64,000 nucleotides of DNA from Klebsiella huaxiensis (lineage in GTDB: Bacteria; Pseudomonadota; Gammaproteobacteria; Enterobacterales; Enterobacteriaceae): assembly GCF_003261575.2 (NCBI RefSeq), contig NZ_CP036175.1:3348001-3412000 (forward strand). Direction: 5' to 3'. Under the pieces are notes generated by a model. The model did not search any database, was not told the origin of the DNA, and was given only the letters and a program-made list of their open reading frames with translations. Position numbers and translations under genes: made by a program. Of the stretch, positions 27,391-35,045 are shown one piece after another (positions within the stretch are counted from its first letter, which is position 1; every line of letters starts with the position of its first letter).

Positions 27391-27977
27391 GTGATGAACG
27401 CTACCGTGAACGCCAGCAGCGGGTAAAAGATAAGGTCGATGCCCGCGTGGCGTCAGCCCAGGAAGAACGCGGCATTGTGATTGTGTTTACCGGCAACGGT
27501 AAAGGCAAAACTACCGCCGCTTTTGGCACCGTTACCCGCGCCGTCGGGCATGGCAAAAAGGCCAGTGTTGTGCAGTTTATTAAAGGCACCTGGCCGAACG
27601 GAGAGCGCAATCTGCTTGAACCGCACGGCGTTGAATTTCAGGTGATGGCCACCGGCTTCACCTGGAATACTCAGGATCGCGAAAGCGACACAGCCGCCTG
27701 CCTCGCCGTCTGGGAACATGGGCGCAGAATGCTGGCCGATGAAAGCCTGGATCTCGTTTTACTGGACGAGCTAACCTACATGGTGGCCTATGACTACCTG
27801 CCGCTGGAAGACGTGCTGACTGCTCTGCGCAACCGCCCTGCGCATCAAACGGTCATTATTACCGGTCGCGGTTGCCATCGTGAAATTACCGAACTGGCCG
27901 ATACCGTCAGCGAATTGCGTCCTGTTAAGCACGCGTTTGATGCCGGAATTAAGGCGCAGATAGGGATCGATTACTAA
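27387..27977 (+). CDS. btuR: BtuR cob(I)yrinic acid a,c-diamide adenosyltransferase
   Basis: Transfers the adenosyl group of ATP to cob(I)alamin or its precursors. The 196 residues match E. coli BtuR/CobO. The P-loop is VFTGNGKGKTTAAFG at about residues 33-47, and the conserved LDLVLLDELTYMV and VIITGRGCHREI are intact. Translation is coupled to yciK. The 3' end overlaps the convergent AraC-type gene by 29 bp. Confidence 0.96.
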   Translation: MSDERYRERQQRVKDKVDARVASAQEERGIVIVFTGNGKGKTTAAFGTVTRAVGHGKKASVVQFIKGTWPNGERNLLEPHGVEFQVMATGFTWNTQDRESDTAACLAVWEHGRRMLADESLDLVLLDELTYMVAYDYLPLEDVLTALRNRPAHQTVIITGRGCHREITELADTVSELRPVKHAFDAGIKAQIGIDY

Positions 27978-28923
27978 GCGTCAGCCGTTCAAGTAACGCA
28001 TAATTAAGCGGCAGGCACAGGCAATCTTCCCCCATCGCCAGTTCGCTTTCGAGAATGTTTTGTCGCGAGACAAAGCGTTTACGATATTCGGTCGGCGTCA
28101 CCCCACAGTATTTATTAAATGCGGCAATCAGGTATTTATGCTCCTGAAAGCCGCAACTGTGGCTGATATCGGTGATTGGCGTGCGGGTGTCGCGCAGTAG
28201 GGTGCGGGCTTTATTCAGCCGTACCAGCGTCAGATACTCTTTGAAATTATGCCGACTGACCTTTTTAAACAGCCGCGAAAACCATGAGTAGCTCATTCCG
28301 GTATGGCTGGCGACTTCGCTCAGGGTCAGCGGTTGGTCAAAATGCTGATTAATAAAATCAATGCCTTTCTTGATCATCGCCTCTTCACGCAGCGTACTTT
28401 CCGCTTGTTGCGTCGGCTTCCCGGCTGTCACTATCGCATCCAATAACAGATAAATCGCCGCGATGCGTTGAAAAGGCGGGTGGTTATCAATCAACCGCTC
28501 CAGTAATGCCGCCAGGCGTCGATGAACGTCGTTGTCAGTCGACGAATAAACCTGCCCGGAAGTGCACCAACTCAGCAGTGGAGAAGGATGTAGCTCATCA
28601 AACAGGCCGGGAGAAAACTGTACGGTCACCAGTTGGCTTCCCGTATCCTCCGCGCTAAGCGAGTGCACTTCTTCAGCGTTGATATACAGCATATCCCCCT
28701 GCGCCAGCTCCACGCTGTGCTGGCCAACGGAGACCGTAAATCGCCCCGCCAGCACGGTAATCAGCTCCGGAGCCGGATGCCAGTGAGGTTCGCAGTAACG
28801 CACCTCGGCGGCAAACACGTTCAGCTTCTCTGCGTCAAAAGCAATCAGCTCATAGCCGCTATTTACCGTCTGCCGTCCGGTTTGCATCACTGCGCGAGAG
28901 TGAGTGACTGAAAAAGGGAACAT
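27949..28923 (-). CDS. AraC-family regulator of the beta-glucoside operon
   Basis: A 324-residue AraC/XylS-type regulator. The N-terminal part (about 25-110) is a cupin sensor, with HWHPAPELITVLAGRFTVSV and GDMLYINAEEVHSL. The C-terminal part has two helix-turn-helix motifs (TLSEVASHTGMSYSWFSRLF and ITDISHSCGFQEHKYLIAAF) and ends near residue 300, leaving a short leucine-rich tail. The ATG at 28923 has AGGAG seven bases upstream. It is the last gene of a GPH transporter / GH3 glucosidase / regulator operon, 23 bp after the glucosidase, so it probably senses the sugar handled there. The E. coli btuR-rluB interval lacks these genes. Confidence 0.82.
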   Translation of the reverse strand: MFPFSVTHSRAVMQTGRQTVNSGYELIAFDAEKLNVFAAEVRYCEPHWHPAPELITVLAGRFTVSVGQHSVELAQGDMLYINAEEVHSLSAEDTGSQLVTVQFSPGLFDELHPSPLLSWCTSGQVYSSTDNDVHRRLAALLERLIDNHPPFQRIAAIYLLLDAIVTAGKPTQQAESTLREEAMIKKGIDFINQHFDQPLTLSEVASHTGMSYSWFSRLFKKVSRHNFKEYLTLVRLNKARTLLRDTRTPITDISHSCGFQEHKYLIAAFNKYCGVTPTEYRKRFVSRQNILESELAMGEDCLCLPLNYALLERLTLSNRSLSAP

Positions 28924-28946
28924 GCGCAATCTCCTGTCGTTAGCCG

Positions 28947-31298
28947 TTAATTACGCCCCGCCAACACGGCGTTCAGCTCGTTGCGATCGATGTCCAACGC
29001 TAAAAACTCAGTCAACGCAATCAGCAGACCACAAAATAGGTCCGGTGCCAGGCGAATCAATTTTTCACGCACCTGATCCACCGGCAACTGGCTTTTATCA
29101 GCGATCAGACTCACTACGCGGGCAAAGGCCTCCGGCTGTTGGATCAACTGTTGGAGCGAGTTATCATCGCGCAGCGGCACATAGCGCGGCGGGCAGTCCA
29201 CTGTAATTTCCGCACAAAGCGGCAGGTCGCGGGATGAGCTACCAACGCGGAGCTTCCAGAGACCCGGCGTCACCACCCAGTCCCCAAGGCCTGGATGGTA
29301 ACAGGCCAGCTCGGCAACAGACAGTTGCAGGCTCACGCGACGAGTTTCCCCTGCGGCTAGTTCCACTTTACTGAACGCCTTCAATGCCTGCACTTCACGA
29401 ATCAGTTCACCGTCAGGCGCACTCACATATAGCTGAACAACCTCTTTACCGGTGAATGCACCGCAGTTGGTCAGATCAAACGAAACGGCGAGGGTCTCGT
29501 TTTCCTCTAATCGTGAGGCTGAGAGCGCGACATTATCGTAAACAAATCGGGTATAGCTTAAGCCAAAGCCGAACGGAAACAGCGGCGTCAGGCGGCGTTT
29601 ATCGTAGTAACGATAACCGACAAAAAGCCCTTCTCCGTAGTGATGGCGTAGATTCTCTCCCGGATAGTGCAGCCATGCGGGGGTCTCTTCCAGCGAATTG
29701 GGAACCGTCACGGTTAATTTACCGCACGGGTTGCGCTGGCCAAAGAGAATTTCCGCCACCGCGCGGCCCATACCCTGCCCGGCGAAGAAAGTTTCCAGCA
29801 GCGCTTTACACTCACCAAGCCATGGCATGACGACCGCATCGCTGTTGGCCAGTATCACCACCACATTTGGCTGGACCGCCGCCACTTCCCGGATCAGCCG
29901 CTCATGAACCGGCAGAATATTCAGGTCCTGACGATCGCCATTCTCGCCATCTTCACCGACAGCGGTACTGACAAAGATCACCGCCACATCCGCCTCCTGC
30001 GCAACGGCGCGGGCCTGTGCCAAAGCCTGTTCATCACAGCGCAGATCGTCCGGGGCCCCCTCCGCCCAGGAGACGCTAAAATCATCCCCGGCAAGGTCAA
30101 AAATTTCATCCAGCGGACGATCCAGCAGATACGGCACGGTGGTTGCGCATCCGGAGCCCTGAATCACTGGCTCCTGCGCCGGCTTACCCAGCACCGCGAT
30201 GCGTGGCGTCTTCCCTGGGCGCAGCGGCAGCAGATCATCTTCATTTTTCAGCAAGACGATAGATTCGGCTGCCAGTTGTTGCGCCAGCGCATGGTGCGCC
30301 GGAAAATCAGCGCGCGTTTGCGGGCGACGATGACGCCAGACTTTATCCAGAAGCGCCAACATTCGCTGACAGGCCCGATCCACGACTTCCATCGGTACCT
30401 CTCCTGATTCAATCGCCGCCAGCAGAGTTTGTTTATCGCGTCGGGTTTCCGGCATTGCCAGGTCGTTGCCCGCCATCAGCGAGGCCGGACGGTCCTTAAT
30501 CCCGTACCAGTCGGACATCACCAGGCCGTCATACCCCCACTCATCGCGCAGCACCTGGGTGAGCAAAAACGGATCCTGGGATGTCTGCACCCCGTTAAGG
30601 CGATTGTAAGAGGACATCACCGTCCACGGCTGGGATTTCTTAATCGCGCGCTGGAAACCCGCCAGATAGATTTCGCGTAGCGCCCGCTCTTCAATAATCG
30701 AGTCCATTTCCGTGCGGCGGTACTCCGAGTTATTCGCTGCGAAATGTTTCAAACTCGCACCAACACCTTCCTGTTGCAGTCCGTTAATCAGCGCTGCCGC
30801 AATGTCGCCGCTGACTACCGGGTCTTCAGCGTAATATTCATAGCCGCGGCCCGCCAGCGGAGTGCGACGAATGTTGATGCCCGGGCCAAGCAGGATCCCA
30901 ACGCCCATCTGCTGACACTCTGTCCCCAGCGCTTGCCCCATCTGATGTACCAGCCCCACATCCCAACTACAGGCCAGGCTGGAGCCATTTGGAAAGCAGG
31001 TTGCCGGAAGCGAGGCGCTGAAAAGCGCCTCACTCCCCCCCTTCGCTGCGGATTCTTCAGCGCTGGCCTGGTCTGCGGTCTGGGTGATGACCGAGATAAA
31101 GTCATCCATGCTCCACTTTTCACGGCCATCAATTTGCGCACTACTGTAACGAACGCCGTAAGTACCGTCCGTCATAACGATATCTGCAATACCATGCTGT
31201 GGTAGAGAAGCCGTGCGCCACAGGCCACTACCAGTCAGCAGCGCCACTTTGTCTTCCACGCTCATCGCGGCGAGGGTCGTGTTAAAATCGTTATTCAT
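28947..31298 (-). CDS. Cytoplasmic GH3 beta-glucosidase
   Basis: A 783-residue glycoside hydrolase family 3 enzyme with no signal peptide, so it should act on sugar taken up by the adjacent symporter. The N-terminal TIM-barrel carries the substrate motif GRGYEYYAEDP, LKHFAANNSE, and the nucleophile Asp263 in GLVMSDWYG. The second alpha/beta domain (about 330-550) contains IVLLKNEDDLLPL. A fibronectin-III-like domain follows (about 600-680, LTNCGAFTGKEVVQLYVS), then a helical tail. Substrate is probably a plant beta-glucoside or short beta-glucan, but GH3 also includes xylosidases and the choice cannot be made from sequence alone. It starts 18 bp after the transporter. Confidence 0.88.
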   Translation of the reverse strand: MNNDFNTTLAAMSVEDKVALLTGSGLWRTASLPQHGIADIVMTDGTYGVRYSSAQIDGREKWSMDDFISVITQTADQASAEESAAKGGSEALFSASLPATCFPNGSSLACSWDVGLVHQMGQALGTECQQMGVGILLGPGINIRRTPLAGRGYEYYAEDPVVSGDIAAALINGLQQEGVGASLKHFAANNSEYRRTEMDSIIEERALREIYLAGFQRAIKKSQPWTVMSSYNRLNGVQTSQDPFLLTQVLRDEWGYDGLVMSDWYGIKDRPASLMAGNDLAMPETRRDKQTLLAAIESGEVPMEVVDRACQRMLALLDKVWRHRRPQTRADFPAHHALAQQLAAESIVLLKNEDDLLPLRPGKTPRIAVLGKPAQEPVIQGSGCATTVPYLLDRPLDEIFDLAGDDFSVSWAEGAPDDLRCDEQALAQARAVAQEADVAVIFVSTAVGEDGENGDRQDLNILPVHERLIREVAAVQPNVVVILANSDAVVMPWLGECKALLETFFAGQGMGRAVAEILFGQRNPCGKLTVTVPNSLEETPAWLHYPGENLRHHYGEGLFVGYRYYDKRRLTPLFPFGFGLSYTRFVYDNVALSASRLEENETLAVSFDLTNCGAFTGKEVVQLYVSAPDGELIREVQALKAFSKVELAAGETRRVSLQLSVAELACYHPGLGDWVVTPGLWKLRVGSSSRDLPLCAEITVDCPPRYVPLRDDNSLQQLIQQPEAFARVVSLIADKSQLPVDQVREKLIRLAPDLFCGLLIALTEFLALDIDRNELNAVLAGRN

Positions 31299-31316
31299 CT
31301 CTCTGGCTCCCTGAGG

Positions 31317-32681
31317 TTAAAGCGCGTTCTGTTGTTTACGCAGGCTGATTTTTTGCACAATATCGCGATAGGTTTTTTCATCCAGCGAATAGCAGGCGAC
31401 AAATATGGCGCTTAGCGCAAACATCGCACCGGGAAATATCGTCATCAAAATATTAATGCCATTGATTGCGCTGCTCGAAATATTGCCGGCATCATAATGA
31501 TAATAATCCAGCATCCACCCTGCGCAGCCGCCGCCAATCGCCATCGCTATTTTGGTGATAAAATTAAAGAAGCCATAAATTGCGCCTTCAGTCCGCACAC
31601 CATGGTGCCACTCAGCATATTCAACAGTATCGGCAATCATTGACCACATGGAAACAAACCCCATCCCTAACGTAATACTGTACAAGCATACCCCGGTCAT
31701 GATCAGCCAGATATTGTCGCCGGCAATAAAATATTGCATTAGCACACCGAAGATGCCAATCAGCAGCGCAACCAGCGTCATTTTCTTCTTACCGATCAGC
31801 GCAATGACTTTTTCCGAAATAACGGTACCTACGATATAGGCCGCTGACTGAATCATAAAGAAGGTTGAGGTAAACCCTTCATTACCGATAATATATTTAA
31901 TAAAGTAGATCGCTATTGCCATCCATACGGTATAGGCAATATAGAAAAAGATGGTAAACAGCGACAAGTTAATCAGCGGTGTGTTACCTGCCACCGCGCG
32001 GAGCATTTCCCTTAACGTCGGCGCAGGCGTCTCCTCTTCTTCACCTACCCGTTCTTTAGTCATCCCAAAGCAGGTAAGAAACAAAAAAGTCGCCAGCAGA
32101 GCGAAGCAAGAGACCGCAAAAACGTAGCCCAACTGCTTATCGTCAAACGGTGAAATCAGCATATCTGCAGTCGTTGAAACAATCAGATAGCCGACAATCG
32201 CCAATACAAAGCGGTATACCGACAGCGATGAACGGGACGCTTCATGCTGAGTCAAACGGTTTGTTAACGCTGAGTATGGCGTGTTCACCGCCGTATATGC
32301 CAGGCAGTAAATAGTATAAGAGATCAACGCAAAATAGAATTTCCCCTCGCCACCAAAAGGCACAAAACACAATACGGTTAAAAAACCGAGCGGTATTGAT
32401 CCATATAATAACCATGGACGTAATTTGCCGTAGCGGCTATGCGTTTTATCGATAGCAAAACCAATCAAGATATTAAAAATGGCATCAATAACGCGAGCAA
32501 TAACAAAAATCAAACTTGCCTGCACTGCACTAATGCCGTAAATGTTAGTATAGAAATATAATAAGAAAAGTGAAACAAAGCCGAATGATAAATTAGAGGC
32601 AAAATCACCAAAGCCGTAGCCTATTTTTTCTTTCACGCCGATAACCACATAGCTTGCCGATAGTTTTCCTGCTGTATCCAT
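31317..32681 (-). CDS. GPH-family glycoside/cation symporter
   Basis: A 454-residue membrane protein of the glycoside-pentoside-hexuronide:cation symporter family (MelB, UidB, YicJ relatives). Twelve hydrophobic segments are expected. The cytoplasmic loop after the second segment carries the MelB-like pattern RVIDAIFNILIGFAIDKTHS then RYGKLRPWLLYG, with the cation-site aspartates in the first stretch. It is the first gene of a three-gene operon with a GH3 glucosidase and an AraC regulator, so a beta-glucoside is the likely cargo. A CRP site lies 110 bp upstream. Confidence 0.87.
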   Translation of the reverse strand: MDTAGKLSASYVVIGVKEKIGYGFGDFASNLSFGFVSLFLLYFYTNIYGISAVQASLIFVIARVIDAIFNILIGFAIDKTHSRYGKLRPWLLYGSIPLGFLTVLCFVPFGGEGKFYFALISYTIYCLAYTAVNTPYSALTNRLTQHEASRSSLSVYRFVLAIVGYLIVSTTADMLISPFDDKQLGYVFAVSCFALLATFLFLTCFGMTKERVGEEEETPAPTLREMLRAVAGNTPLINLSLFTIFFYIAYTVWMAIAIYFIKYIIGNEGFTSTFFMIQSAAYIVGTVISEKVIALIGKKKMTLVALLIGIFGVLMQYFIAGDNIWLIMTGVCLYSITLGMGFVSMWSMIADTVEYAEWHHGVRTEGAIYGFFNFITKIAMAIGGGCAGWMLDYYHYDAGNISSSAINGINILMTIFPGAMFALSAIFVACYSLDEKTYRDIVQKISLRKQQNAL

Positions 32682-32714
32682 TTTTGGCTACCCGTTTATG
32701 TAATCAGTGGCGTC

Positions 32715-32720
32715 AGTATA
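32715..32720 (-). promoter_or_regulatory. Candidate -10 box for the symporter operon
   Basis: TATACT on the minus strand (plus AGTATA). A start near 32708 would give a leader of about 27 nt and put the CRP site near -91. No convincing -35 is seen, which fits an activator-dependent promoter. Confidence 0.4.
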
Positions 32721-32756
32721 TGGCGTTGGCTGGCACAGCGCTTTGCGTTATTTGTC

Positions 32757-32769
32757 CGGGAATTTCCCG
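32757..32769. promoter_or_regulatory. 13-bp palindrome, possible operator of the sugar operon
   Basis: CGGGAATTTCCCG reads CGGGAA / TTCCCG about a central T. It lies between the CRP site and the putative promoter, where a regulator could bind. Confidence 0.35.
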
Positions 32770-32790
32770 TTTTTTGTCTTTATGCAGAAG

Positions 32791-32806
32791 TGTGAAAGAT
32801 ATCACA
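32791..32806. promoter_or_regulatory. CRP binding site
   Basis: TGTGA-N6-TCACA with both half-sites perfect (32791-32795 and 32802-32806). It lies between the rluB stop and the symporter gene, upstream of the latter, and predicts catabolite control of the sugar operon. Confidence 0.75.
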
Positions 32807-32829
32807 GGCGGGAGAAAATAAAGAGAGAA

Positions 32830-32851
32830 TTCCGGCAGTTACCCGCCGGAA
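32830..32851 (-). terminator. rluB terminator
   Basis: TTCCGGC (32830-32836) pairs with GCCGGAA (32845-32851). On the minus strand it is followed by TTCTCTCTTTATTTT, starting 10 bp after the rluB stop. Confidence 0.6.
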
Positions 32852-32860
32852 CGAAAGTCA

Positions 32861-33748
32861 TTAACCGTTACCGTTATTACGGCTGCTGGAGCGACGGCTA
32901 TTATTGTTATTGCCGACCTGGCTGTGGCGCTTAACCGCACGGCGAATTTGGTTCGCTTTCATGCGACGACGATCTTTCTCGACTGCCACTTTTGAGGTGG
33001 TTTCCGGCGTCAACTCCACCAGCTCACGCAGGTAGTTGGTTTGCGCCAGATCCAGCTCGGTATATCCGCCGCGAGGCAGGCCTTTCGGCAGCGGAATATC
33101 GCCATAACGAACGCGGATCAGACGGCTAACCTGTACGCCAACGGCTTCCCACAAGCGGCGAACTTCACGGTTACGCCCTTCGGTCAGCGTCACGTTGTAC
33201 CACTGGTTAATCCCTTCACCACCGGTGAATTTGATGGTTTTAAACGCCGCCGGACCGTCTTCCAGCTGTACGCCACGAGACAGTTGACGAAGCTTATCTT
33301 CATCAACCTGACCAAACACGCGCACGGCGTATTCACGTTCAACTTCACGGCTCGGATGCATCAGGCGGTTTGCCAGTTCACCGTCGGTGGTGAACAGCAG
33401 CAGACCGCAGGTATTTACATCCAGACGACCCACGGCAATCCAGCGCGCGCCGCGCAGTTTTGGCAGACGATCGAATACCGTCGGACGCCCTTCCGGGTCG
33501 TTACGGGTACACAGCTCGCCTTCTGGCTTGTAGTACGCCAGAACGCGACAGATTTGTTCCGCAGACTCTTTCACCGAAATCAGGTGACCATCGATACGAA
33601 TTTTTAAACCAGGGACAATTTCAACGCGATCGCCAAGGGTGGCGATTTTGCCATCGACGCTGACGCGGCCAGCTTCAATTTTAGATTCAATTTCACGGCG
33701 GGAGCCGTGGCCAGCGCGGGCCAGCACTTTTTGTAATTTCTCGCTCAT
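32861..33748 (-). CDS. rluB: RluB 23S rRNA pseudouridine(2605) synthase
   Basis: Forms pseudouridine at position 2605 of 23S rRNA. The 295 residues resemble the E. coli protein (291). An S4 RNA-binding domain occupies about 1-60 (LQKVLARAGHGSRREIESKI), and the RsuA-type catalytic domain carries the Asp in VGRLDVNTCGLLLFTTDG. The C-terminal tail is basic and low-complexity (RRSSSRNNGNG) and is the least conserved part. Transcription is away from the 536-bp AT-rich gap to the right. Confidence 0.95.
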   Translation of the reverse strand: MSEKLQKVLARAGHGSRREIESKIEAGRVSVDGKIATLGDRVEIVPGLKIRIDGHLISVKESAEQICRVLAYYKPEGELCTRNDPEGRPTVFDRLPKLRGARWIAVGRLDVNTCGLLLFTTDGELANRLMHPSREVEREYAVRVFGQVDEDKLRQLSRGVQLEDGPAAFKTIKFTGGEGINQWYNVTLTEGRNREVRRLWEAVGVQVSRLIRVRYGDIPLPKGLPRGGYTELDLAQTNYLRELVELTPETTSKVAVEKDRRRMKANQIRRAVKRHSQVGNNNNSRRSSSRNNGNG

Positions 33749-34284
33749 TGAGCATCCTTAAGGTGTCGCCTTCCCAGGCGTCTGGTATACTTCGAAAAAC
33801 AAGACGCTTTCAAATTATGAGCTAACGCCATGTTCTGTATATATATTTTGCATCCAGGCATGTCATGTTCTGCGCCGTTTTAACGGCCAAAATAGAGACA
33901 TGCCTTCTCGCGTGGGCGAACATGGTACACGAACTTTAAGATGAATGCTTCTTTGCGTTTCATGTGGCCGCGCTTTTCCACCAGGATACAAACAATCCTT
34001 ATCAATTATGATTCATGCTGACGGATTTTCCTGTGGCCGAAAAGGCAGGTCATCAGGCTTTCGGGACATAGAGGCGTTGAAGTTCATCATTGCGGGTCAG
34101 TGCCTGCTCGGTTGCGGCCCCGTTTCATCAATAACACTAATGATTGTATTGCCATTTATAATTTTTAGGATTATTCTCAATTCACATTTCGTTTTACCCC
34201 CTTTGGGATTCATTATTCAATTAAAAACAAAAAGTCTGGAATGAGCTCAAATACCCGGTCTAATTTTAAAAATGAGTTTTGAAA
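33749..34284. other. AT-rich gap with a triple nested inverted repeat
   Basis: This 536-bp region upstream of rluB has no credible gene. Its main feature is the nested inverted repeat at 33828-33925 (separate entry). The rluB promoter should lie at 33750-33830; TATACT at 33786-33791 is a plus-strand -10-like box. Confidence 0.45.
33828..33925. repeat. 98-bp triple nested inverted repeat
   Basis: Three inverted repeats lie one inside another. The outer pair is CCATGTTC (33828-33835) with GAACATGG (33918-33925). The middle pair is AGGCATGTC (33856-33864) with GACATGCCT (33897-33905). The inner pair is GCCGTT (33874-33879) with AACGGC (33882-33887). All arms are perfect. Transcribed on either strand, this could fold into one long interrupted stem. 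I do not recognise an RNA family. Confidence 0.6.
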
Positions 34285-34548
34285 ATGAAAAACATTGAAC
34301 ACCTCAAACTTCGTGATGTGTGTTACGCCAAAATAAGAACATGCAATAACGATGAAATGATAATCAAAATTTCCGACATAAACATGGTGGTTGCACAAGG
34401 TGATATTTGCATTATTTCATTAAGAAATATGCCATCACCGGTAAAACTAAGAAACAAACTCTCTGAAATTGAATCGTTGCTCAATATGACTCAGCATACC
34501 GTCATCCCTTGCGTTGATGCAGCCCACGCTGGTTCAGACGATACATAA
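34285..34548 (+). CDS. Orphan AT-rich hypothetical protein
   Basis: An 87-residue predicted soluble protein starting MKNIEHLKLRDVCYAKIRTC. It alternates short hydrophobic strands with charged residues (DEMIIKISDINMVVAQ, GDICIISLRNM), compatible with a small beta-rich domain, and ends in a Thr/Asp tail. I recognise no family. The ribosome site is weak. It lies in an AT-rich stretch unlike its neighbours and next to an enlarged ERIC element. Composition and position suggest acquired DNA, but it could also be non-coding. Confidence 0.4.
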   Translation: MKNIEHLKLRDVCYAKIRTCNNDEMIIKISDINMVVAQGDICIISLRNMPSPVKLRNKLSEIESLLNMTQHTVIPCVDAAHAGSDDT

Positions 34549-35045
34549 TCACAATAAAGTCACAATCTATACCCTAAATAATTCGAGTTGCAGGACAAGG
34601 CACTCGTGCCTTGAACAGCGCTTGCGCTGGCCCCGAAGGGGCGAGGCCGAAGGCCGAGTAACGCGGCAAGGAAGAGACAAATTCGTCAGGAACGAATTTG
34701 AACAGCCGAAGGCTGCCTCCGGTGAGGGACAAGGATGTCCCTCATTACATCCCCAGGAGCTTACTGAAGTAAGTGACTGGGGTGAACTAACGCAGCCAAC
34801 ACACATGCAACTTGAAGTATGACGGGTATATACATTTAATCATGAAGGGGCTTAAGGCCCCTGTCATTTCATAAAAAATCACGGTTCAGGTTAATTTTAA
34901 ACCCTCTGCTACTGCGTCATAAAAACACACATATTATTTAATCTCGCACCTATTATAATTAATAGTTTCTATTATTAACCTGTCGATAAAAATACACACA
35001 TTCCATTCAAGTAAGAAAAGACAGCTTCAGCGTACCAGGGAAATA
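34549..35045. other. Gap between the orphan gene and yciQ
   Basis: This 497-bp stretch consists mostly of the enlarged ERIC element (34568-34830). A small hairpin AGGGGC/GCCCCT (34846-34862) lies to its right, then about 180 bp of very AT-rich sequence before the yciQ stop. No gene was seen. Confidence 0.5.
34568..34830. repeat. Enlarged ERIC element (263 bp) with internal stem-loops
   Basis: The ends are classic ERIC: TATACCCTAAATAATTCGAG at the left and GCAACTTGAAGTATGACGGG then TATA at the right. The conserved centre CCCCAGGAGCTTAC, AAGTAAGTGACTGGGG is at about 34751-34782. The element is about 136 bp longer than the 126-bp standard. The extra part is a chain of small palindromes: AAGGCACTCGTGCCTT, CAGCGCTTGCGCTG, CCCCGAAGGGG, AAATTCGT/ACGAATTT, CAGCCGAAGGCTG and GAGGGACA/TGTCCCTC. 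Confidence 0.8.

Noticed and set aside
27949..32681. A genomic island with integrase and attachment sites around the sugar operon
   Set aside because: No integrase, tRNA or direct repeats flank the three genes, so only a simple gene insertion can be claimed.
33945..34244. A 99-codon frame upstream of the orphan gene
   Set aside because: It has no ribosome site and no family, and its composition changes midway, so I treat it as non-coding.
34568..34830. A CRISPR-like array, suggested by repeated short palindromes
   Set aside because: The palindromes differ from each other in sequence and spacing, and the ends are those of an ERIC element. There are no direct repeats or cas genes.
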